From assembly GCA_015680685.1 (NCBI GenBank), contig MNCI01021573.1, positions 188,707-252,706 on the forward strand: a stretch of 64,000 bases of DNA, in the 5' to 3' direction. The notes beneath the pieces are model-generated. The model had not been told where the DNA came from and did no database searches. It worked only from the letters and a program-made list of their open reading frames with translations. Positions within the stretch are counted from its first letter, which is position 1. Each line of letters opens with the position of its first letter. The DNA is from Gnetum montanum (Eukaryota > Streptophyta > Gnetopsida > Gnetales > Gnetaceae). A program made the translations under genes and the position numbers. This document shows, piece after piece, positions 28,701-40,700 of the stretch.

Positions 28701-31700
28701 GTATCAATAAATATATCATCGATAGCTTGTTTATTTTTCTTTGCAAGGCATTTCGAATCATAATACCCATCATCAGTTGCAATTGATTTCTTAAAGGTTA
28801 GAGAGAGAATAAATAGTATCATAGTTAATGGCTACTTGAGATATAGTAGGTAATGGTTGGTTTAAAAAAAAAACAACTAGTTGTAGGGAAAAGGAATTAA
28901 ACTTAATGATATAACAACTACAATAAAAACAATTGGTTGTAAGAAAAAAGCAATAGGAAAGAAGAACACAAAGACCAAAGAATTATTTTTTAAAAGATAT
29001 AACAACTATAATAAAAACAGCTAGTTGTAGAACAGAAGCAGTATGAATAGAAAGGTAGGGAATATAAGGGTTATTGTTAGTTTAGTGGGTATAAGAGGTT
29101 AGTGCTTTTTAGGAAAAGTAAAACTAGTATTTAAAACGTTAAAAAAAATAAAAGTAATTCAAAAGATCAATGACAATTCAGAACATAAATAATAGTAGAC
29201 ATTGAAAAAGTAATAACAAAACATAGATAATAACAAAAGATAAAAAGAACAAAGTAGCAAATGTTTAGCAATATAACTTCCGAAAATTCATCTTGCGTGT
29301 TCTAAATCAGAATGTGTATGTGCAGTACCACATATCAGCAAAAACCAAAATCAGTCATCCTCCAATATGCTATCACCCATAGTAGCAGCACAACCAACCA
29401 GGGAAGAGGAAGTTGGCTTGTAGATTGAACAGTGTGTGATAGGAAGATTTTGAGAACATCTTTCTTTTAATCTTTCAAGTTTCAACTCAGGGTTTCAAGT
29501 ATTCACTTATTCATAGCTTGAAGTGAATGTGGCCAGCTTGGCCTTCTTGTTCACAATTCTTACAAGCCACATCTTTTGAGAAATTCTATTTTTTACAGTA
29601 TAAACCCATATTAGTTTCAAATCCTTTTTTTGGATAAAATTTGGGTTATATTATGTCAAAGTTCAATATACAGAATGTACAAAGCCAAACCCCCAAAATT
29701 AGGGGAGACAAATCTCCCCTTCTCCCTAAACAAAAAGGACCCCCCACCCCAAGCAAGCCAAACAAAATTCCCTGCAGAGGAGGCCAGAAAACAGAACCCC
29801 CCCAAGACCACCTCCAAACAAAACCCCCCAAAAACCTCACGGCCATCAAACCTGCAGCCCAAACCAACCCATTCTACCTTGCCAACAGAGTTCCACCCCT
29901 TCCCTAAGCCCAACAACACCTAAAGCCAATACGGCAGCCTAGTACACGGACAGATAGCATGCTCCTATGCATGAATGGCATCCAAAACATCTCTATGCGG
30001 TTCAATATCGATGAAAGTCGCCACCTCCTGAAAGTTCTTACAGGCTTCCACCATCTCACTCCCCTTCCTATTAGGACTGAACTCTTTGCCCTATCTGCAA
30101 ATATGGAGTTGCAAGGCCAACCACGATGCATTCCTACCAATGTCTAAAATGACATAAGGGCATCTACCCTGCCTCAACCAAGATCTTGCCCTGTCAATGT
30201 GGGCCTTATCCAGCTAACACTATATCTAGGCCTCCTCCTACTCTTACTAGGCACGATGCTCCGTCACCGCCCTCTCCTCTACCTCCCACTACAAGGCCTC
30301 CTCCTCCAATTCCTACTACATCCTGTCCCAGAGTTCCACCTCTTGCTCATGCTACAATGCCGCTTCGGCCAAATCCTGATGGATTCTTTCCTCTTTGATA
30401 GCCGCCCAAATGGCCTCAGCCTGCTGTAGAGTCCAAAGTTCCCATTCCCGCTAGAACTCTTCCTCCCTTCACTGCCTTCCTCCTAAACCACCCTTTCCAT
30501 GGCCTACCCCCACACCATCACCTCAGCAAATGAGCTGCCCAAAGGCAAAAACCACCCCCCACATGCCAAACCCTCCACCTCCTCCCCCAATGTAACAACC
30601 AATGGACCCCCACCCTACACAAGAACATCAAGCACAGCATTCCTCATGGCATCCCCCATCTCGAACAAAATGTCAACAATGGTCGGCAAAACACATGACA
30701 ACCACCAACCATAAACAGCATGGAAAGAGGGCTTCCCCTACTACAAAAGAGGTCCACCCCCCGCCGCTCTCCATAGAGCTAAAATGAGACCAGAATGACA
30801 CATGCACTGCAGCCTCTGCAACACAGCTAGAAAGAACCAGGGCAGATTGGCCAGGCACCCCTGGCACAAACATCACATCAAAGTGAAGTGCACCCCCGAC
30901 AATTTCCACGCATTCCCTAAGTGGACAAAGAATCTGTCCACCAAGACCGCCGCATTCCTACCAAAGCAACTCTAGAGCCAACTTCAACACCTAGCCACTC
31001 CCCATCTTAGGGACAACCACGGAGAAGAACTCCCGTGCATCCTGCAATCCTCTACCATGCAATGGGACCTCCTCCCCCGCAACCAGCACCTGGAGGGACC
31101 GCACGATAGCAACCTCCATGAGCTCAATGTGGGCACCCCACATCATTGTCCAATCCCCCACCTAGTTGGTGAAGGATGGACCATCCTCCAACTCAAGATC
31201 CCCTCTCAACTTAGGGAGCACCTTGGCCCACCCAACCCATGTCACGAGCCACCACAACATTGAATTCACCCAGTATTCATCACATGGCAAATCGATGGTT
31301 GATGTGACCCCCATTGCAAACAGGGCCTCCTTTCATAGGCGAACTCCTCCGTGACAATTTACGTTGGCAACGGCAGCAGCAACCCCCCAAAACACTCGAT
31401 AGTTACGTGCCCGCCATAGCTTCCAAAGAATGGCTACAACTTGTGTCTTCCCGTTGAGCATCATCCCTTCTGACAAGTTGGTTGCTCTCCAAACTTCTTG
31501 TGAAAAAATGCAATCTCGAGCGAAGTGCATGGTCGTTTTGACCCCCCCCCCCCCCCCCGGTGCCCTGCAAAAGGGACACATGTCATCAATGTCCAAACCT
31601 CGTTGTTGCATCTCCCATCATACAGGAATCGCATCATGAAACAACAACCAAATAAAAGTTTTGAGTTTTTTGGGCAAGCATGCCTTCCACACGTCACCAC

Positions 31701-34700
31701 CCCTAAATCAAAGGATATATGTCATGAATTAGCTGTTTAGGCTTCAAATCCTTTTTAGATTCATTATCATTTGCAAATTTTCTCCTTTCCTATTGCAAAC
31801 TTCTCCTTCACATAAATTCCAAGATATAGGAATCAAACATGCCTTTGTTTATGGTAGGGAGGGATTTTTTAACATACTACCATGTACCTTCAATGAGATT
31901 GGTATGAATTCATGTTTCATGTTCTTTTAAGTACAACCTGTTATTTACCTTCTACTAATCAAATTGAAGTTGATGAAAATACTCAATATCATGAGTAGTC
32001 TCAGTAAATCATAGATCTAGACTAAATCCATTCAAATTTCTTCTGTATCAATGTGTTGTTCTTAAGGGAACATTATTTGAAGTGATGGTAAGGTGCTTCT
32101 TTCTCAAGTTGGAAGACGTGGGTTCAAGCCTAGGCACAGCCAATCGAAGAAGTTAACCTTTTACTTATCTACCAACCCTCCATAGACCCTACTTCGCAGG
32201 ATGAACATTGAGGCTTTAGGTAATGAACAAAAAATCAATGCTATTATTGCCTCTCTCTCTATGCCTCTAGATACCCATTGCCCTCAAGTACTTCATTTTA
32301 GCAACTTTGGATTCATCAATTTTAAAAATCTTTCTTGGTCTACTAATTGATTCTGGATTTACCAAGAAAAACATCGGCATCCTTTTTTATGCAAAAATGG
32401 TACAAGTCTACCATTGCTTGCTCAAAAATCTTCTTTTGAAATTCTAAATATTGATTAGTCAACTTCCATGCCCAATCATGCTTCAACTATACATTTTAAT
32501 GCAGAGCAGGATGAGTTGGTTTGATTCAAGTCCCACATCTAACAGTCTTTTCTTTATAACATGGATAACACATAAATCTCACCCCATATTTCATGCTCTT
32601 GTATTTATACAATCTCATGTTCTTTCCACAAGCTTCACTAGCCATGAACTATATTTGATTAAGCATAAAGCTTGACAGAATTCAATGCATCTTTCAGTCA
32701 TGTTGGTCAATTCAAATAATTCAAACCTAGTTAATGGATCATCAGATTGCTGAATTCACAAGAAACCTCAGAGATCTGCAAATCGATGGTTCTTGTTGCT
32801 AAATTACCGAATATAAAATGGAAACATGAGACAAAGGACTCCTACAATCTCCAGGAATGGACTGCTGCTGTTGAGGTGTGGTGGTGTGGCACACAATTTT
32901 CAATTCTCTTCAGAGTCTCCCTCCCCTTCACACTTCAAAGCAAGCTCAGAAAAATGCCACGTGGTAATGCCTATATGTTGCTGCTGTAATGTGTGTTTGT
33001 TGTTCCTGTTTATTATTCTCCAGTGCTACTGGCAAAAGCATGAAGAAAAGCATAATACAGTTCTCTTGAATGCCAAACAAATAAGAATCTTTTCCATTCA
33101 GAGAATGATTGACAGCATGATTGAGGATGTCCGCAACTGTCATTTACAGCAACTGATTTTGCGTGCACTCTGCAATTTGTCAAACTTTCCTCTGTTTTTT
33201 CCATCAGTACCTGGCCAGTACTATAAACGTTAATCCTGCTGTTCTTTTAAAATTAAACTGACAACCTTCCACCAAATGGCCCACATTTCCACAAACTAAG
33301 CACTTTTTCCCATTTTCAAATTTTGTCATTGCTAGTTATATTTACATTCCATGAATTTTGATTATTTTTCCCTTTCTATGGTTTCTTGTTCTGTGATTTA
33401 TCCTGTCTTGCTTACAGCAATTGGTTTTACTTACCAATTTTTGAATTCACCATCATCACTCCGGAAATTTTTTGACAATCCAATAATTAATTTTTTTGCC
33501 AAATTCATGTCTATGTCCCTCTCTCCCCATCTCCCAGGTTTATCAATTCCATTTTCAGGTACATCAATATTCCCATAAATCTGTAATGGACTCACATGGT
33601 TCCATTCTACGGTAGTTAAATTGTAGTCCAGTCAACCTTGTGCTTGCCTTGTTAGTAACTGTATGTAATTTCTCAAACGTAGTCCACATGTAGGAAGTGC
33701 TTCATGTACAAACCACATTCCTTTGGGCTTCTGCAATCATTTGATGCGACTTCTTTATTCTTAGCCTCTGGACTGATGTCATCTGATTGAGCCCTATGGG
33801 TGGAGAACTCTAACATAAATCAAGGACATCATTTGGCCTCCAGGATTACCTCCATGTAATCCTTCCACTATAATTTTTATTTGTTAGTTCCAATTACATC
33901 AGCAATTTTATTGTATCCATCATCTACATATTTGGACTTTCCAGACTATTACTATTCATAACATAAAGGCTATTCATCACTTGTCATCGTATCATACGCA
34001 ATACTTAGTCTATGCACCTAATCTGCAAGCTTTGATATCATGTAGGAACTTTCATGATTAGACTTTCCGTCATTAACTTGATCCCAAATCTCTACCATGG
34101 TACATATATTGCCAGAAATACTCTCGCCAGTTAGGCATTGTTAAATCATTCTCCCGTTGCGTGTGTGCTATCAACCTGATTTTTAGAATTCTCAGAACAA
34201 ACTTATGCAGTGGTTAAGGAAGTAGGATGTGTGCAAAGTGGTAACAAAATCAATTTGTCTTGTCCTGGAAAGCTTGAAGACACCCATAGGGGATGTGGTT
34301 AGCATGTTATACAATCATGTATCACTAACCGGACCAACTCAGGCTTACTCCATAGTCTCCCAGCTTCTCATATCCTAGGGTCTCTCTACAACATAAAGGC
34401 AGTCAATGAGAGCAAGATAATCTTCAACTGGCAGCACCAGACTTGTCAACTGATCATGAAACACCACGCCATGAAATGTGTTAATTTGCATGACCCAACC
34501 CTTAACCTGCGCATCCATGTTAAGGAAGTGTGCAAATGACTTCTCATAGTTTATCACCAGGCCTAGCTCATCCACCATCCACATAAGCGCCTAGTTAATA
34601 CATCACGCCTATGGGACCCCAACCTGACTGATCAGCATTGTGTCATTGGCATAGTGTTCAACCAAACACTCCACCCCAGCAATCCTCAGGCCCCCCACCC

Positions 34701-37700
34701 CCACAGCCTTGCAATTGTACTTCAATAGGTCCATAGCGATGATAAAAAGCAAAGGCAAAAAAGGGTCCCCCTACCGCAATCCCCTTCCAGGGGACAAGAG
34801 ACCCCACAACCACCCCCCCTCCCCCACCCCCCTCCCCCCANCCCTATCGTATGCCTTTGTGCTATCTAACTTGAGGCACAATCCAGGAAATTTTGAGCAA
34901 TGCAAGGAGTGAAGGAGCTCCTGCATGAGGAGCACTTGGTCTTGCAAGGTCCACCCTTGAACAAACCCCATTTGGTGATCCCCAACTCCGCACGAACATC
35001 TTAGAGAAAATTCATACCAACACATTACAAACCCCTATGGGGCGAAAATGAGCCAGAGAAGAGGCATCAACACATTTGGGAATGCAAACAATTCAAGAGC
35101 AATTAATCTCCCAATGGATCTACTGCTTGGTCAACATTAGATTAAAAGCATCAAGAATATTGGGCCCCACAATATCAAAAAATTCCTTGAAGCATTCCAG
35201 GCTCCATCCATCAAGCCCCAATGCCTTCCCTCTTGGCATAGACCCAATAGTCTGTTTCAACTCCTGCTAGGTAAATGGGTTCAACAACCGAGAGTTGTTG
35301 TCATCCTCCAACACCCACAGAACCCACACCAACACTAGCACTGTGGGCCATTTTGCCTAGATTGCCCCCCAATATGTTGCAAACTCTCGGGCAACGTCCT
35401 TCAGATCATCAACCAAGACCCCTGCATCGGTCATCAACACCTATCATTGGCTCCACCCAGGAGACTTGGCCACAACAAAAAATAATTTCATTTGTTTGTC
35501 CCCCTCCCTGAGCCACCTGATCTATGATCATTGTTTCCAATAGATTTCCTCTTCTAAATCAAGTGCCTATAGCTACATCATAATGTTCTACTCCTCATCA
35601 TGTAGGTCCTCCCCTACCTCTTGTCGGTGCTACACCTAGGCCAATCTAGATTTAAGGTTTGTACAGCCCATCCGGAACAAAAATTTTTCCTCCATAGGCA
35701 TGGGCCTGATAGCCCACTTCAAGCGTAGGAGCCCCTCCCGAAGAAAGTTCCTACGGTCCCCCTAGCCCAATCGATAGTCCGCCCAGATGTCTTCAACCAA
35801 TGGGTGCAACCAAGGCTTAAGCAACCAAGTTGCCTCAAAATGAAACAACTAAGGAGTCCATCTCCTTGAAGGTCCAAGATAGCAAATGAGTGATCAGTGA
35901 TCCGATGTGACCCACTCCTATCCCATGACCCATGCATCCAGCTGCAACAGGAGCTCCAAGCTAATCCAAATCCAATCGATTCTAGAGAGGATGCAGTCAA
36001 CTCCTTTTCGCTTGTTGCTCCATGTGAATTGACAATTTCCTACTATCCCCCTAGGCTAATCAATAGTCCGCCCAGATGTCTTCAACCAATGGGTGCAACC
36101 AGGGCTTAAACAACCAAGTTGCCTCAAAATGAAACAACTAAGGAGTCCATCTCCTTGAAGGTCCAAGATAGCAAATGAGTGATCGGTGATCCGATGCAAC
36201 CCACTCCTATCCCGTGACCCATGCATCCAGCTGCAACAGGAGCTCCAAGCTAATCCAAACCCGATCGATTCTAGAGAGGACGCAATCGGCTCCTTTTCGC
36301 TTGTTGCTCCATGTGAATTGACAATTCTCAATCTCCAGGTCAACCAACGAGTAAGATGACAAGAAGTTTTGAAACTCTTGGGCCCCAAGGGGGCAAGAGC
36401 AACTTGCACCTAACTTTTCCTAGGAGTGGAGCCATTGGTTGAAATCCCCAACAATGAGCCATGCCTGGAGATCTAGCACCAACACTACCACCCTCTCCAA
36501 CTCCAACAACCGCAGCTCCCAAGCTTGGGCCCCATAGAAATTGGTCAACCACAAGCCTAGGGAGGGAATGTAGACAGTCAAGCCCCATTGTGACAAGTCA
36601 ACCAACAAAATTTCAAAATGTGCCAGGATGGCCAGGCCTCATGCCCGCCCCACACATGGCCTCAGGTACACTTTCCATCCCTCCCATTGCAAGTGGAAGG
36701 CCTCCGCCTCCTACAGTTTGGTTTCCTGTAGGCACACAATGTCACAATCCTCACTGCAAACAATCTGTCGTAGGGTATTTCTTTTATAGGGTGTACCCTA
36801 TCCCCTACAATTCCACGAAAGCAACTTCATGCGTGACTGATCGAGTGTCGCTGGTAGAATTTCTGTAGGGTCTGATATAGCCCCAAATCAATACTTTGCT
36901 TTGTTTGCTTATCCCGCATCTAAGTCTCAGAGGGGTGGGGAAACTAGCCCCCCGTTGATGACACCAAAATGCACCCAAATTCCTCCAATTGTGGGCAGGC
37001 CTCCTTGGATTTTTGCGGCTTTGAGCTCCCCCAAACCACATTAACCCAATCGCCAAGCAAGGGAAGCTCAATCCTTGGCACGATCGACGTAACCAAGGGC
37101 AGGGAAACTAGAGATGAGCAATGCACCTCCTCCTACTGTAGTAGGAAGGCCCAAGGGGGAGGAGGCAGTGCCAACATCTGTCCCTTACACCCCACAACCA
37201 CCCAACCCCCGCTCGCACCCAACCCACGCACCTCAACCCATGCCAACCACACCCCCACACCCCGAACCCTATAGTCAAGTTCACGGTGGCTGTTCTTCCC
37301 ACAAAGGGAGCATCCCCCCAGGGCAACGATGCTTTCTCCATCGGTAGCTCAGTCTCCAGATTTTCGAACTTTGCCTGAAGCAATTCCTCGCCGCCAAGGA
37401 GCTCAAGCACAAATTCCTTGACTAAGTCCCTTGGGGACAAGGCCCACCACACGTAGAAACGGGCAAAACCCATCCATTCCATTGACTACATCACCTTGTC
37501 AAAGGTGACGAACTCCCCAAAAAACCCTGCAATACATTGTAGGAAGTCAAGGCTCCACATTTCCCACGGGATCCCGTAGACACACACCCAAACTAGTGTG
37601 CAAGCGAACAAGTTCGGCTCTCTATTCGTCCCCAACCGCCAGTGCGTCAGAGCGAGCCCTCTAGCATTGTAGAACCACGATCCTCCCTGAAGGACTATAT

Positions 37701-40700
37701 CACAATCTTCCCTCCACTAAAATATGAACAAAAGTAGGTCCTCCGACCAGCTTTGTATGTCAACCACATTGACCCCCCCACACCTCCTTTATCCACCGTC
37801 GAATGAGGTCCATCTAGGGACGGGCTCCGGAGGACACGAAGTGCCCTATCAGGCTACATTCCATAGTCTGCACCCCCTCCACCAGTGGTCCACTAACATA
37901 GAGGTGCAAGACACCATCCAAGCGGAAGCATTCGTCAATGTCCTCATCCATCACCCCAGACCCCTTCGTAACGTATCCCTCCAGGCCAAGGCCCTTGGGG
38001 CCAGCCCACCTACGTACCGAGCCACGTAGACACCACCACAGCACCATCTCCATTCATACTCTACTCATTCCCTCTGTTCACACCCTGCCCATTCCCTCCC
38101 ATCTCTCCCCCGTTCCCCATACTGCTTTCTTGCCTTTTCTTAATGATGCAATTTAGATTTTATCAATATATAGAAGGCATGAGTCAATGGGTTTTGAGCT
38201 TTAGGGTCACGCAGGGTTCTTAGTTAACGCAAACACTGGTATAATTAGAAGCACAGTCTACCCCATCTTTTTTACCTATCCTGTGGTTGATGTTTTGCTG
38301 ATGTAATCTGGGTTGGATCTCAACCTTGTTCTGGAGTGGAGTTCATCCCCATTTTTTGTTTATCTTTTGATGTGAGCTCTCCGCTCACCTCAACTTGTAA
38401 TTTTGTTTGTTTATCACCCGATCCTTTCTGAAAAAATCCACTATCCACTTCATGAAATGCAAGTGAAATTAGGTAAAAGTGAAACAAAACAACAATGATA
38501 AATCAAACAATAACAATAACTAACCAATTTCCTTTGTGAGTTTATGTAGGCTATTCACACATACATCATTAAAAAAATTTGGCCACCATAAATTGCTTTT
38601 TTTTTTTTTTGCAATACATTTGAAAACATACTAAATATGTTTCTTTAAATACAGACCCTTCAAAACATGTAATAAAAATACAGATTCTTAAATGAATATT
38701 GGAAAGTACATTGCATCAAGTTTTAATATTACATTACAGGAATAATTTAAATGATCCAGATATCTGATAAAACATACTAAAATCAATGATTGACATACTT
38801 GTAATAAAATACAGATGAAAATATTGCTCTCTAATGCAAACTTAATCTAAACGCCGAAAACATTAATTTACTACTCACAGGATGTAGCTCCATAAGTTCC
38901 GCAAGGCAATTACTTAATAAAACCTTTTTTATGCACAGTTTCCCTGAAAGATTTTTGTAAAAAAAACTCTTGTTATGACTCTAGAGCAATAAATTGAAGC
39001 TATCATACAATTCAATTTTGAAACTCACGTTAGTGATTGCATACAGGTAAAATGCAAAACTGCTACTAAAATAGAAAAATACGCCAAGTATAACTACTAT
39101 TATTCACATAAGAATCCAAGTAATCCATGACAAAGATTTATAAGTATGAAAGCAAATCGACAAGCCTGGATTATCAATAAATTGTCCATATCATATCATT
39201 GAAAATGGCATTTTTACATTTACCCCACATTTATTGAATTTCCTCCAAGTAATTTTCAAATACATACAAGTACTATAGGCTCCTAACATTCATTTCCAAG
39301 AAGCAACAAAAAAAAAATTAAACAGCTGATACCAAATTTGCCATGCCTATTCAGAGGAACGATAGGTTGTTTATGTTTAAAGGCTTACTTTCAACTTTGC
39401 ACAAGGCATAGTGTGCTAAAAATGTCCAAGTGAATCTAAGGAATTTAATATGCTAAGAATGTCCTGAAAACCTAACATTGGCTACCAACAGAGAAAAAGG
39501 CACAGAATATTACACTGGCTACAAATCAAAGCATGCAGTATAAACGAACTATTGTTACATATCATTGAGAAACAAAATATTACAGCCATATAGACTTTTT
39601 GATAAAACAGTTGCAATCATGTGGCTGTGACAAACATAACTTAAGGTACCACTTCATAATTATAAAGATTCATGCATGTATATGTGTGTGTCTATATACA
39701 CACATATTCACAAATACATGCAACAGACACTACTACCAATTTTTCCGAAATTCCCCACCTCGTCGATGAGGATCACAAAAGAAAATGAATTTGTGTGCTG
39801 CGATGTGACAATAGACTGCCATAAAATCCTCTGGCATTCCTTGTAGTTGAGCCAGGTTAGGAATTAACCCTCTAATGTAAGCCTCCATTTCCTGTACAGA
39901 TGCAGCATAGAATTGCTTTCTACAATTAAAATTAAAAATCCATATTGTTAAGAAAATAAAAAGATCATGCTGTATAGTTCCTTGTAAGGATAAGTCAGCA
40001 AGAGAACGAAAAGAAAGTAAAGTAAAAATGTGGCAAAAAATTAGAAAACAATGTTAACACTTAAGTACAGCAAATGGTACAAGTATATGCATACATGTGG
40101 TTGCAGGAAGCCATCCCCATCTTCATCAAGTTCACTCATATCTATGCGCGCTTGTGTCAAGGAAACCTACAGAACACAATGCTATCAGAACTTTAGGATG
40201 TAAAAATAATGTGTAACTAATAATTTTATATGATATGATAAAAAAATTTATTGTAATGGTTTTAAAGTTGTTTCAAAGTCATAAACAGTTTGGAGAATTG
40301 TTGGACATTTTCCACATCACCATCGTTGGATATATCTAGATCATTGATCTTAATGAGCTAAATTAGACAGGTCTGCACATCTCTTTTATGCATTCAAAGA
40401 GGGCAGCAAATTGTCAAAGGAATCTTTCAAAATACAAAACTGCTAATATTGTATTCCAATGGCAACATGGACCTCTTCTTAAGCACAATCTTGGCCTGCT
40501 GGATGTAACTTGGATTTTCCAGTTCATGCTTGTTAAGGTCATGGGCCATTTCACTAGAATTTCAGAAGCTTTACCCAAAGCCAAATGTGTGAAACTTTGT
40601 CTTTGGTTACAAGTTGAGACTTTTCTTATTTTTGTATGGCTTTCTCTCCTTCTTGTCCTTGTAAAACATTGACGATCATTAAAACTTTTGAGGCATTTTG

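Larger units (their letters stand above)
34375..38150 (-). mobile_element. L1-type LINE in intron 8, decayed
   Basis: Order on the minus strand: ORF1 (about 38.15-37.1 kb), endonuclease (WLIVGDFNQW at about 36.44 kb), a 289-bp tandem duplication (36.33-35.75 kb), then RT (CLKLDSTKAYDR motif A at about 34.86 kb; HYANDTMLI at 34.65 kb, where the catalytic box is YAND at 34653-34642; LGLVINYEKS near 34.55 kb). Part of the RT between motif A and the YxDD box is lost in a C-rich tract containing one unresolved base (34841). Confidence 0.82.
25765..38878 (-). other. TON2 intron 8 (13,114 bp)
   Basis: The largest intron. From its 5' end it holds an L1-type LINE (38.15-34.37 kb), a copia gag piece (34.15-33.26), a SINE-like copy (32.1), a possible Merlin/ISXO2 piece (31.9), a LINE 3' part (31.74-29.63) and a GC-rich coiled-coil segment (27.6-26.1). 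27.66-29.62, 32.24-33.25 and 38.16-38.87 kb hold nothing I recognise, except two diverged ~88-bp repeats around 28.87-29.04 kb. Confidence 0.85.

Noticed and set aside
36461-36868. 135-codon plus-strand Pro-rich ORF
   Set aside because: Antisense to the endonuclease of the intron 8 L1 (VGDFNQW on the minus strand).
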